Origin: an uncultured Collinsella sp.
Lineage (GTDB): Bacteria > Actinomycetota > Coriobacteriia > Coriobacteriales > Coriobacteriaceae
DNA: 64,000 nucleotides
Reading direction: 5' to 3'
Assembly: GCA_900541145.1 (NCBI GenBank)
Contig: UQIH01000001.1
Location: 124,001-188,000 of the forward strand
The position numbers and the translations under genes are program-made. Of the stretch, positions 49,770-57,612 are shown piece after piece; position 1 is the stretch's first letter, and each line of letters opens with the position of its first letter. The notes under the pieces were generated by a model, which was not told the DNA's origin, did not search any database, and saw nothing but the letters and a program-made list of their open reading frames with translations.

Positions 49770-51167
49770 TCACGATTTGCGTTTTCCACACACGCCAACG
49801 CCGGGATTATCGACACTGCGGCCGCGGCGCGATATGAGGCGCGAAACCTCGCCCAGCAACACGGCGATCACCACACCCATGAGAATGGGCAACTTTGCCA
49901 TTTCGGCGGGCGAGCCGTTGAGCGGCACAATCGTAGCGACAATCGAAAGCACAAGCTCCACCACGGGAATCGCAAGTGCCACCGCAAGCACCTTGCCCTC
50001 GAAAGGCGCGCGGAATACGCGCGGGCGATCGTCATATTTGCGCAGGCGCCAAAACGCTGGGAACATCGGGATATAACTCATGAGCAGAAAGACGACGTTC
50101 ATCGAAAAGAAGACCCAAAATACGTCGGAGCCCTCGCCCAGCGGAATCTGAAGCAGTAGTACCAGGCTGGCAAAACAACCGTTAATGATTGCCGAGCCAT
50201 TGGGCATGCCGGTCTTCTTGGACACCAGCGCAAAGGGGCGCGGCATGTTGCCATGGCGCGCGGCATAGCTCGCCACGTTGTTGACGCCAAAGCTCCAGCA
50301 GATCATGTTGGCGAACAGCGTCACCAAAAAGGCCACGCCCACGACCATCGTCAGCGGGTGAGCGCGCCCCACCATGGCGGCGACCGCGTCCACAATGCCC
50401 GAATCGAGTGAAAGCTGCTCGGTGGGAACCGCGGCTCCAATGCCGATACCGCAAATAATGTAGATCGCCGCAATGGCCACGCCACCGGCAATAACCGCCT
50501 TGGGGATATCGCGCGACGGGTTTTTCATCGTGCTGGCAAAGGTCGCGACCACTTCGAAGCCCATAAAGTTGAATAGGATGATCGAAAGATACGTCAGTGA
50601 GTTAGTGTCTCCCAGATCGGGGACAAAGCTCTTAAACGACATATCGTTGGAAAAGCCGTTATTGCAGGCAAACCAGATGCCGACGATTCCCACCACGGCG
50701 GTAATGAGCACCTTGATGACGGCGCCGCCGTCCATGACCCAATCGGCCTCGGCCACCGGGTGCATCGCCATGACCGTGACGCCCCACACAAAGGCAAGCT
50801 CGATGGCAATTCGGACCCCAAGCGAAAATTCGATGCCCCATACCGCATTGATGACACTGGGAAACATGCAAGCGATGCTTGCCACCCACAGCGGAAAGTT
50901 GACCCAATAGCACCAGGAGCAACGGGCGCCCCAACGGTCGCCCAAGCCCAGGCGAACCCAATCGTACAGGCCGCCCTCGGAATCGAACGCCGTACCAAGC
51001 TCGGCCACCACCAGGCCATAGGGAAGCAAAAACGTAATGATGAGGAAGATCCACCAGAAGAACTGCACGTTACCCATGGCAGACGCCGGAGCAGCCGCCT
51101 CGATGGTAAAGACAACGCAGATAACCGAGAGGATGACCTCGAACAGGGAGAACTTTTTACCTACCAT
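49770..51167 (-). CDS. APC-family amino acid/polyamine antiporter (AguD-like)
   Basis: 465 residues after GGGGGAGCGTGCC. Twelve hydrophobic segments; TM1 ends in EAAAPASAMGNVQFFWWIFL, the helix-break typical of APC antiporters, and GLYDWVRLGLGDRWGARCSW is the Gly-rich TM2 loop. TM6 carries FNFMGFEVVATF. Close in sequence to the second copy at 53341. From its place after agmatine deiminase it probably exchanges agmatine for putrescine; arginine/ornithine exchange is an alternative. Confidence 0.88.
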   Translation of the reverse strand: MVGKKFSLFEVILSVICVVFTIEAAAPASAMGNVQFFWWIFLIITFLLPYGLVVAELGTAFDSEGGLYDWVRLGLGDRWGARCSWCYWVNFPLWVASIACMFPSVINAVWGIEFSLGVRIAIELAFVWGVTVMAMHPVAEADWVMDGGAVIKVLITAVVGIVGIWFACNNGFSNDMSFKSFVPDLGDTNSLTYLSIILFNFMGFEVVATFASTMKNPSRDIPKAVIAGGVAIAAIYIICGIGIGAAVPTEQLSLDSGIVDAVAAMVGRAHPLTMVVGVAFLVTLFANMICWSFGVNNVASYAARHGNMPRPFALVSKKTGMPNGSAIINGCFASLVLLLQIPLGEGSDVFWVFFSMNVVFLLMSYIPMFPAFWRLRKYDDRPRVFRAPFEGKVLAVALAIPVVELVLSIVATIVPLNGSPAEMAKLPILMGVVIAVLLGEVSRLISRRGRSVDNPGVGVCGKRKS

Positions 51168-51387
51168 GGCACGCTCCCCCTACAGCAAAAAGGATGGCAT
51201 CTGTACCGAAGGCGCAGCCCAAGGTAGGGTTGCAGGCCGCGTCACCGGTGCAGGTGCCATCCCAAAGAGAAGAGAGGATACAATTGTTGGACCAACGCTC
51301 GCGGAACAGGCGCGTGTAGATAACGATACGCTGGTACATAGATACTCCGATCAAAACGGTCGCGCTCGCAACCGGAAACTATCAGCA

Positions 51388-51470
51388 ATTGAATACGCGT
51401 CTGACCTGGGAAATTCAAGCGAACAATTGGCCTAACCCGCAATAAATCCCAGATCAGACGCGTATTCAAT
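51388..51470. repeat. Inverted repeat upstream of the first antiporter
   Basis: ATTGAATACGCGTCTGACCT (51388-) pairs with its complement ending at 51470 over 24 bp with one mismatch, around a 35-base loop. It lies about 220 bp upstream of the antiporter start at 51167. Confidence 0.7.
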
Positions 51471-51481
51471 CAAAGAAAAAG

Positions 51482-51511
51482 GGCACTCCGATGTGGAGGC
51501 AACGGAGTGCC
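51482..51511 (-). terminator. Hairpin with T-run on the minus strand
   Basis: GGCACTCCG pairs with CGGAGTGCC (9 bp); on the minus strand CCTTTTTCTTTG follows. It fits a terminator after the agmatine deiminase transcript and before the antiporter gene. Confidence 0.75.
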
Positions 51512-51516
51512 TAAAG

Positions 51517-51568
51517 AAAAGCCAGCCGATCAATCAGGTAGCCCTGTTCGCTTGACCGGCTGGGTTTT
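51517..51568. terminator. Bidirectional terminator-like hairpin
   Basis: AAAAGCCAGCCG (51517-51528) pairs with CGGCTGGGTTTT (51557-51568); the A-run and T-run give terminator form in both directions. Confidence 0.7.
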
Positions 51569-51655
51569 CGAGGTGCCCCAGGTCGCCGCGAAAGAGGAGC
51601 GAAGCGTACTTTGGTACGCGAGCGACGGCTTGAGCGGCGAGATGGGGTGCCTCGG
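51569..51655. repeat. Purine-loop hairpin, copy 1
   Basis: Arms CGAGGTGCCCCA / TGGGGTGCCTCGG, then GTCGCCGC / GCGGCGA, then a cap GCGTACTTTGGTACGC (51604-51619). The strands next to the cap are AAAGAGGAGCGAA and GAGCGACGGCTTGA, mostly unpaired purines. Similar structures are at 51680 and 53258. Confidence 0.7.
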
Positions 51656-51679
51656 AAAGCCAGACGTTTACTCGGCGTG

Positions 51680-51767
51680 CTCGGGTGCGCCAGATTGGCG
51701 CGAACGAGGAGCGTAGCGTACTGACGCTACGTAAGCGACGAGTGAACGCCAAGGTGGCGTGCCTGAG
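51680..51767. repeat. Purine-loop hairpin, copy 2
   Basis: Arms CTCGGGTGCGCCA / TGGCGTGCCTGAG, then TTGGCG / CGCCAA, cap GTAGCGT-ACTG-ACGCTAC. The loop strands are CGAACGAGGAGC and GTAAGCGACGAGTGA. It ends at the base before the stop codon of agmatine deiminase (51768). Confidence 0.7.
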
Positions 51768-52973
51768 TTACGCCGACGGCTCCTGCTGCGTAATGCAGTG
51801 GATGTTGCCGCCACCGAAGACGACCTGCTCGGACTGAACGCCAACGCACTTGTAGACGCCCTCGCCCCAGACCTCGTCATAGATCTTCTGGAGCGTGTCG
51901 ACGGCCAGCTGGTCGTTCTCGTCGCCGTACTGCGGGACGATAACACCGTGGTTGGTGACCAGGTAGTTCATGTAGGAAGCGATCAGCGGCTCGTCGGGAA
52001 CGCGCGGCTCGGCGTTCTCGTCGGCGTCAATGGTGTCGCAGGAAGCCTGGTCCATGAACAGCGGGTTCACGGGCATGCAGAGCTTGTAGACCTTCAGCTT
52101 GCGGCCCTTGGCGTCAACGGCGTTGGAGAGGGTCTCGTAGGCGGCATGGCACTGCTCGTAGAACGGGTACTCGGGGTCGTCGGTCCAGATGCAGGCCATG
52201 ACGCCCGGGGCGATGAACGTGGCGACGTCGTCGATGTGGCCGTTGGTCTCCTCGGGGTCGATGCCCTCCTTGACCCAGATGACCTTCTCGACGCCCAGGT
52301 AATCCTTGAGGTGCTCGTTCATGTACTCGCGAAGCTCCTCGCTCCAGGGCTCGAACTTCTTGTGGTACTTGGGCCAGATGGACTCGGGATCCTCTTCCTC
52401 CTCGAGCACCGCAGAGCAGGTGCGGCCGGGGGACAGGAGGCACTGGTCGGTCACGACAAGGGTACCCTCGCCGTCGACGGTGATGGAGCCGCCCTCGAGG
52501 ATCATGTCGTCGGGACGATAGCGGCGGCAGCCGGAGAGCTCAGCCATCTTGAGGGCGATCTGCTCGTCCTTGTCCCACGGGAAGTACAGGCCGTCGACGA
52601 GGCCGCCGTAGGCGTTGAAGTGCCAGTGGTTGGCGCGCTTCTCGCCCTTGCCGTTGATGACGTAGGTGGCGGCGGTGTCGCGGAACCAGGCGTCGTCGGT
52701 GGTCATCTCGATGACGGTGACGTTCTCGTCGTTCTCGAAGACGGCCTTGCAGTTGGCGTAGTCGACCTGGTTGGCGCACATATAGACCGGGGTGAACTCG
52801 GAGATGGCGCGGGCGATGGCGGCATACTGCTTCTGGGCAGGCTTGGCGCCGTGGGCCCAGGTGTCGGTGCGGTGGGGCCAGCCCATCCACACGCGATCCT
52901 GCGGGGCGAACTCGGCGGGCATGAAGAAGCCGTCGGCCCTAGGGGTGGACTCGGACTCGGTGATCGTACGCAT
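51768..52973 (-). CDS. aguA: Agmatine deiminase (second copy)
   Basis: 401 residues from MRTITESESTPRADGFFMPA (GGAGGAAATCTT precedes the ATG). Active-site pieces DAWFRDTAAT, HFNAYGG, ETNGHIDDVATF and Cys393 in GGGNIHCITQQ are intact. Compared with the copy at 39765 it has an acidic insertion (VLEEEEDPESIWPKYHKKFE, about 190-215). Here it stands with putrescine carbamoyltransferase and two antiporters in one leftward cluster, so this is the copy of the complete agmatine pathway. Confidence 0.95.
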   Translation of the reverse strand: MRTITESESTPRADGFFMPAEFAPQDRVWMGWPHRTDTWAHGAKPAQKQYAAIARAISEFTPVYMCANQVDYANCKAVFENDENVTVIEMTTDDAWFRDTAATYVINGKGEKRANHWHFNAYGGLVDGLYFPWDKDEQIALKMAELSGCRRYRPDDMILEGGSITVDGEGTLVVTDQCLLSPGRTCSAVLEEEEDPESIWPKYHKKFEPWSEELREYMNEHLKDYLGVEKVIWVKEGIDPEETNGHIDDVATFIAPGVMACIWTDDPEYPFYEQCHAAYETLSNAVDAKGRKLKVYKLCMPVNPLFMDQASCDTIDADENAEPRVPDEPLIASYMNYLVTNHGVIVPQYGDENDQLAVDTLQKIYDEVWGEGVYKCVGVQSEQVVFGGGNIHCITQQEPSA

Positions 52974-53237
52974 AAGATTTCCTCCAAATCGAACGATCGT
53001 TTGCCACGGGCGGGTTACCCGCAGCCTAAAACCAAGAGATGGTAGGCGCCCGTTCCCCGGCAAAGGTCGGGGCGCCCGGCGCCGGTTTTCACGAAGTCGC
53101 ACCGGCAAGCGACGACGTAACCCGGTGCGCGGAGACAAAACGCACGAAGGATACGGAAGAGAGATTGGGGTAGGCGGTGGTTACCGGAGCAATAGCTCAC
53201 ACCCACCCCAGGGAATGGTTAGCAAACCTGTCGCTTG
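52974..53237 (-). promoter_or_regulatory. Structured GC-rich leader of the second agmatine deiminase gene
   Basis: No gene. Read leftward, AAAACC (complement of 53084-53089) and GGTTTT (complement of 53028-53033) can close a 62-base structure holding the hairpin GGCGCC...CCCCG-GCAAAGGT-CGGGG...GGCGCC. A further GCGGGTAACCCGC hairpin lies nearer the start codon. It could be an untranslated regulatory leader; no known riboswitch pattern was recognised. Confidence 0.4.
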
Positions 53238-53342
53238 GGCACGCCTCCGAAGAGGCCGGAGTGCCCGGAGTCGGGAGCGACAAGCCCGACGAAGCGCACG
53301 TTGGTACGCGAGGAGGATCGGAGCCCCAGAACCGGGTGCTCT
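53238..53342. repeat. Terminator-like hairpin and purine-loop hairpin, copy 3
   Basis: GGGCACGCCTCCG / CGGAGTGCCC (53238-53266) forms a strong small stem. Alternatively GGAGTGCCCGG (53258-) pairs with CCGGGTGCTCT ending at 53342, enclosing the cap GCGCACGTTGGTACGC (53294-53309) flanked by GAGCGACAAGCCCGACGAA and GAGGAGGATCGG, like the hairpins at 51569 and 51680 but with the loop strands exchanged. It reaches into the stop codon of the antiporter gene. The two pairings exclude each other. Confidence 0.6.
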
Positions 53343-54780
53343 AGTTCTCCTCGGCCTCGGCGGCCTCCTCAGCGAGACGCTGGGCTGCGAGCTCAGGGGT
53401 CAGACCCTTGTACTCTTCCTTGCGGCCCTTGGCGCTGACGACGCGGACGACCTCGCCGATGAGCACGAGCACGATGAAGATGACGATCATCGGGACCTTG
53501 TCGCCAATTTCAGCGGCGGAGAACGGTACCAGCGTTGCAACGATGGCAAGAACCAGCTCGATGCAGGGGATGGCGAGCATAACCTTCATCATGGCGCCCT
53601 TAAACGGGAACGTGAAGATGCGCTCACGGTTCGGGTCGTTCTTACGAAGGTTGAGGAATGCCGGGAACATCGGGATGTAGGTGAGCAGCAGGAAGACGAC
53701 GGAGGTGCCGAAGAGCATCCAGAAGACACCGTTGGAGATGGCGTCGATGGGAACGAGCTGCAGGCACAGCACCAGGGAGGCAACGACAGCGTTGACCAGG
53801 TTGGCGCCGTTGGGCATGTCGTCCTCGGAGATCATCGAGGCGAAGACCTTGGGCATGTTGCCGTGCTCGGCAGCATAGCGAGCGACGGAGTTGACGCCGA
53901 AGGACCAAGCAGCCATGTTGGCGAACAGGGTAATCAGGAAGGCGATGCAGATGACCTTGAAGATCATGGAGTCGCCCACCATGGTCTGGACTGCGACGAT
54001 CATGCCGTAGTCGGGGTCGATGGAGTCGGCCGGCACAGCGGCGCCGATGCCGAAGCCAGCGAACAGGTAGATGACGGCAATAGCCACGCCACCGACAATG
54101 ATAGCCTTGGGAATATCGCGAGCGGGATCGGCCATGTCGTCGGTCATGGTGCAGATGACCTCGAAGCCCATGAAGTTAAAGATGATGATGGACAGGTAGC
54201 CGAGAGCGTTGGTGTTGGTGAGCTCGGGCAGGAAGGTGGCGGCGGACATGTCGTTCGCAAAACCGTTCTCCATGGCATACCAGATGCCCAGAGCGCCGAC
54301 GATAACGGCAACGGCGACCTTGATGATAGCGCCACCGTTGAGGACCCACTCGGAGTCGGCCGCCTTGGAGCGACCCATGAGATACACGATCCACACGAAG
54401 GCAAGCTCGATGCCCATCTTGGCGATTAGGTTGAACTCGACGCCGAAGACCATGCCCAGGATGTCGGGGAACATGGTTGCCAGCGAGGCGATCCACAGCG
54501 GGTAGTTGACCCAGTAGTAGTACGAAATGCGGGCGCCCCACTTGTCGCCCAGGCCATCGCGTACCCAGTCGTAAATGCCGCCCTCGCCGTCATAGGTGGT
54601 GCCGAGCTCGGCGACGACCATGCCGTAAGGGAGCAGGAAGGTCAGGATCAGGAAGATCCACCAGAAGAACTGCTGGTTGCCAATGGCAGCAGCAGGAGCG
54701 GCGGCCTCGCAAACGAAGACGACGCAGATGATAGTCGAAATGACCGTCAGGAAGGAAAGCTTTTTCTTTCCGTCACTCAT
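53341..54780 (-). CDS. APC-family agmatine/putrescine antiporter (second copy)
   Basis: 479 residues after AAGGAGCTCATC. Twelve hydrophobic segments, TM1 EAAAPAAAIGNQQFFWWIFL, GIYDWVRDGLGDKWGARISY and FNFMGFEVICTM as in the copy at 49770; a charged C-terminal tail (LTPELAAQRLAEEAAEAEEN). It lies 133 bp downstream of putrescine carbamoyltransferase and upstream of agmatine deiminase, the expected neighbours of an agmatine:putrescine exchanger. Confidence 0.9.
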   Translation of the reverse strand: MSDGKKKLSFLTVISTIICVVFVCEAAAPAAAIGNQQFFWWIFLILTFLLPYGMVVAELGTTYDGEGGIYDWVRDGLGDKWGARISYYYWVNYPLWIASLATMFPDILGMVFGVEFNLIAKMGIELAFVWIVYLMGRSKAADSEWVLNGGAIIKVAVAVIVGALGIWYAMENGFANDMSAATFLPELTNTNALGYLSIIIFNFMGFEVICTMTDDMADPARDIPKAIIVGGVAIAVIYLFAGFGIGAAVPADSIDPDYGMIVAVQTMVGDSMIFKVICIAFLITLFANMAAWSFGVNSVARYAAEHGNMPKVFASMISEDDMPNGANLVNAVVASLVLCLQLVPIDAISNGVFWMLFGTSVVFLLLTYIPMFPAFLNLRKNDPNRERIFTFPFKGAMMKVMLAIPCIELVLAIVATLVPFSAAEIGDKVPMIVIFIVLVLIGEVVRVVSAKGRKEEYKGLTPELAAQRLAEEAAEAEEN

Positions 54781-54913
54781 GATGAGCTCCTTCGCTCAGT
54801 CTTGGACAGACCCGAGGCCCTAAGGTATTAAGGCAATTGCTTGGGCCTCGGTGAGCGGGCGGCAGGAGACGAGCATCCGCCGCCCGCAAACGTGCTTTTA
54901 GAAGCCTTGAGGC

Positions 54914-55987
54914 TTAGAGCTGCTCGAGAGCCTCGAGAGCGGCGTGGAGCTCAGCCTTGGCGGAGTACTCGACACCCTCGTCGTTGAGCGGAGTGCGCTT
55001 GCCCAGGGCGGCAAGAAGAGCACGGATGGAGTGCTTGCGGTTCTCGGCCTCGACCCAGCACAGGGAGCGCTCGGGATCGTCCATGACCTCGTCGACGACC
55101 TCCTCATTGCGGGTGGCCGGCAGGCAGTGCATGAACTTGGAGTTCGGGCCGGCGAAGTTCATCATGTCCATGGTGACCTGATACTTGGGATAGAACACGT
55201 CCATGTAGTTCTCGCCCGAGACCTCCTCGTCGTACAGGCCATACCACACGTCGGTGTAGATGAAGTCGGCGCCCTTGATGCACTCGATGTCGTCGGAGAT
55301 GACAACCGAGCCGCCGGAGACCTTGCAGTTCTCCTCGGCGATGGCCATCATCTGCTTGCCGAACTCGGCGCGCTCCTCGACGGTGCCAACGTGCAGGCCG
55401 CCGTCGGGAATCTGGTGGCCCTTAGGTCCAAACTGGACAAACTTCATGCCGACCTTGGAGGCGATGAACATGAGGGAGACGCAGACCTGGGTGGCGTCGC
55501 CGATGAAGGCCAGGGTGCAGTCCTCGATCTTCTTGCCCTCGGGGAGGTTCTCGAGCATGGTCATGAGGTCGCCCATCTCCTGCGTGGGATGGTTGAACTC
55601 GGACATGCCGTTGATGACGGGCACAGCGGAGCCCTCGGCGAGGCCGACGACGTCCTTGTGACGGTCAACGCGAGCCATCATGATATCGAGCAGCGAGCCC
55701 ATAACGCGAGCGGTATCGCCCAGGGACTCGTGACCGCCGAGCTGGATGGTGCCAGGGCCATAGAACTGAGCATGGCCGCCGAGGTCGGTCATAGCAGTCT
55801 CGAAGGAAAGACGGGTGCGGGTGGAGACCTGCTGGAAGATCATGCCAAGGCTCTTGTTACGGAGCAGGTGCGGATAATAACCGTCAACCTTGATGGCCTT
55901 CTTCATTGCCAGGCCAAGATCCTCGATAGCCAGGATCTGCTCTTTGGTGAAGTCGTTGGTGTCGATGAAATCCTTAGGCAGTGCCAT
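54914..55987 (-). CDS. ptcA: Putrescine carbamoyltransferase
   Basis: 357 residues after AAAGGAAATCGAT. The carbamoyl-phosphate loop is STRTR (55-59), with HPTQE (133-137) and HCLPAT (287-292). GYYPHLLRNKSLGMIFQQVS and YTDVWYGLYDEEVSG agree better with putrescine than with ornithine carbamoyltransferases, and the C-terminal extra helix (EYSAKAELHAALEALEQL) is a mark of the putrescine enzyme. It cleaves carbamoylputrescine with phosphate to putrescine and carbamoyl phosphate. First gene of the leftward agmatine cluster. Confidence 0.92.
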   Translation of the reverse strand: MALPKDFIDTNDFTKEQILAIEDLGLAMKKAIKVDGYYPHLLRNKSLGMIFQQVSTRTRLSFETAMTDLGGHAQFYGPGTIQLGGHESLGDTARVMGSLLDIMMARVDRHKDVVGLAEGSAVPVINGMSEFNHPTQEMGDLMTMLENLPEGKKIEDCTLAFIGDATQVCVSLMFIASKVGMKFVQFGPKGHQIPDGGLHVGTVEERAEFGKQMMAIAEENCKVSGGSVVISDDIECIKGADFIYTDVWYGLYDEEVSGENYMDVFYPKYQVTMDMMNFAGPNSKFMHCLPATRNEEVVDEVMDDPERSLCWVEAENRKHSIRALLAALGKRTPLNDEGVEYSAKAELHAALEALEQL

Positions 55988-56318
55988 ATCGATTTCCTTT
56001 CCGCCGGTCTTGCCGACTATTAACTATGAGGCGCTCGAACATCACGCCTCGTGTTGACAAGACCATCATTCACCCGTATGCAATTTTTACCTAGTTTATT
56101 CGGGATTAAAGACCGTTCACGGAGTTACACCCTCTCTAATCCAATATAAACCCGCAGGTCAAGAGTTTACAGGGGGTTTACCGTCTGGAACCGCGAACGG
56201 TATACGGCTATGCTGTATCTTGGCGTTTAATCCGCAATGGAACGACCGGCGGAGGCATGTATACCCGGGGGATATAGCGGGCTCCATAAGGGATCAAAAT
56301 GAGACAGGACGGTGACAG
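55988..56318. promoter_or_regulatory. Divergent promoter region of ptcA and the frameshifted LuxR gene
   Basis: 331 bp without a gene. A dyad TTTACCGT-...-GCGAACGGTATA (56176-56203) includes AACGGTATAC (56196-56205), identical to the site between aguA and the GAF-LuxR gene at 40983. A LuxR-type protein of the region is a plausible binder. Confidence 0.4.
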
Positions 56319-57283
56319 ATGGACACACTCATGTTCTTCTATACCCAAGCGATACTCGTAATCTGCATTGTGACGGTAGTGCTTTCGCTTGCCGCCTATG
56401 CCTCGTCCCGTCGACGCTTCTTTATCTATGGCAGTGGCGTTTTTATTTGCTACGCCATCGAAATGACTGAGATCTTCTTTTTTGAATACACGTTGCAAAA
56501 CGAGAGTTTTCCGGCCAGCGACTATTACTCATTTACATGCCTGTGTTGCGGACCCTTGTGGCGACCGCTTCACAGGCTTTTATTTGGCTGATTGCCATGG
56601 ACTTGCTCGATAAGCATTCTAAAAAGCAGTTCGCTATCCCCGTCTTAACGTTTTTGCTGTGCGAGTCGCTGGCTATCGTCGCAGTCCCCTCCGGCCCCAT
56701 GCGTCAGTGGATCTACTACACGATACGCCAGGCATTCCTTGTCTTTGTGGGACTGTATATCTTATGGACGGCTCATAAGAGTACAAAGGTTGAGCTGAAG
56801 GCACGCGTTAACAACCAACGAAAGCACCTGATTATCGGCGCTATTCTGGTCGGTTGCATCGTTGCCGAGGATTTCTACAACATTCTGATTGTCCCCATGA
56901 GTCTGGCGCCCTCTTGGCTGCAACTATATCTGTCCGAGCGCAACTTTAGCGAAAACGTCTTTGCCTGCTACTTTGCGATTCTGCTGATCATCTACTCCTA
57001 CCACGTGCTTTCAATCCGCATGCAGGAGGCGCCCGAGGAAAAGAACGTCAGCGATCTTGATCGACACATAGAAGAGCAGATGCCCTTCTATCGCAACGCC
57101 TACAAGCTCTCCAACCGTGAGACCGAAGTTATGCGTCTGGTCGTACTGGGCAAATCGAACCAAGAAATCGCTGACGAGCTATTCCTTGCCGTGGGAACCG
57201 TCAAGACCCACATCCACAACATCCTGGTCAAAACCGAACAGCAAAACCGCACGACACTCATCCTCCACTTTTGGAAGCGATAA
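56319..57283 (+). pseudogene. Membrane LuxR-type regulator, frameshifted
   Basis: The first reading frame (56319-56591) encodes the first membrane segments, MDTLMFFYTQAILVICIVTV to NESFPASDYYSF. The rest (from about 56535 to 57283) is in another frame: PVLRTLVATASQAFIWLIAM, more membrane segments, then KLSNREVMRLV-type LuxR helix-turn-helix (NRETEVMRLVVLGKSNQEIA, DELFLAVGTVKTHIHNILVK). Alignment with the intact paralogue at 48400 places a one-base loss (or two-base gain) near 56528-56537. Either a real inactivation or a sequencing error. It is divergent from ptcA. Confidence 0.8.
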
Positions 57284-57583
57284 CCTGCCAAAAAGGGACA
57301 GGTTTATTTTGGCAGGTTTTATCTGGGCAAACGCCAAAAACCGCCGCGAGGGAGTTACTTTCCCTCGCGGCGGTTTTCTAGCAGTAAAACCAAGTGAGTA
57401 GGCTTTTGGCGGGATGCCGAGCACACCTCAAAACGCCACAGCCCTGACCTGCGATTTTATTGAGCACTTGCCGCGATGTGCGCGGCAGATTCAAAAAAGC
57501 CTACTCACTTGCATCTGAGATGCTCTAGATACGCAAAATACCGCCGCGAAGGGAGCTGGACTCCCTTCGCGGCGGTTATTCGC
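57284..57583. repeat. Composite ~300-bp repeat (D copy 6 + terminator + C copy 3 + terminator)
   Basis: Complete D repeat (57284-57335), starting at the base after the LuxR stop codon; terminator ACCGCCGCGAGGGA / TCCCTCGCGGCGGTTTT (57340-57377); C element with perfect ends CAAGTGAGTAGGC (57391-57403) and GCCTACTCACTTG (57499-57511) around GACCTGCGATTTTATTGAGC; second hairpin CCGCCGCGAAGGGAG / CTCCCTTCGCGGCGG (57544-57579). Counterpart of 43303-43588. It fills the gap between two convergent genes. Confidence 0.85.
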
Positions 57584-57612
57584 TCTGATTTTGCGACGAT
57601 TTTGCCCGCTTG

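Noticed and set aside
52792..54429. 545-codon rightward frame opposite aguA and the antiporter
   Set aside because: Spans the 3' part of one gene and the 5' leader of another in antisense; Glu/Asp/His-rich shadow without domains.
54914..55987. Ornithine carbamoyltransferase of the arginine pathway
   Set aside because: Motifs around the substrate site and the C-terminal helix agree with putrescine carbamoyltransferase, and the neighbours are agmatine genes; no arginine biosynthesis genes are near.
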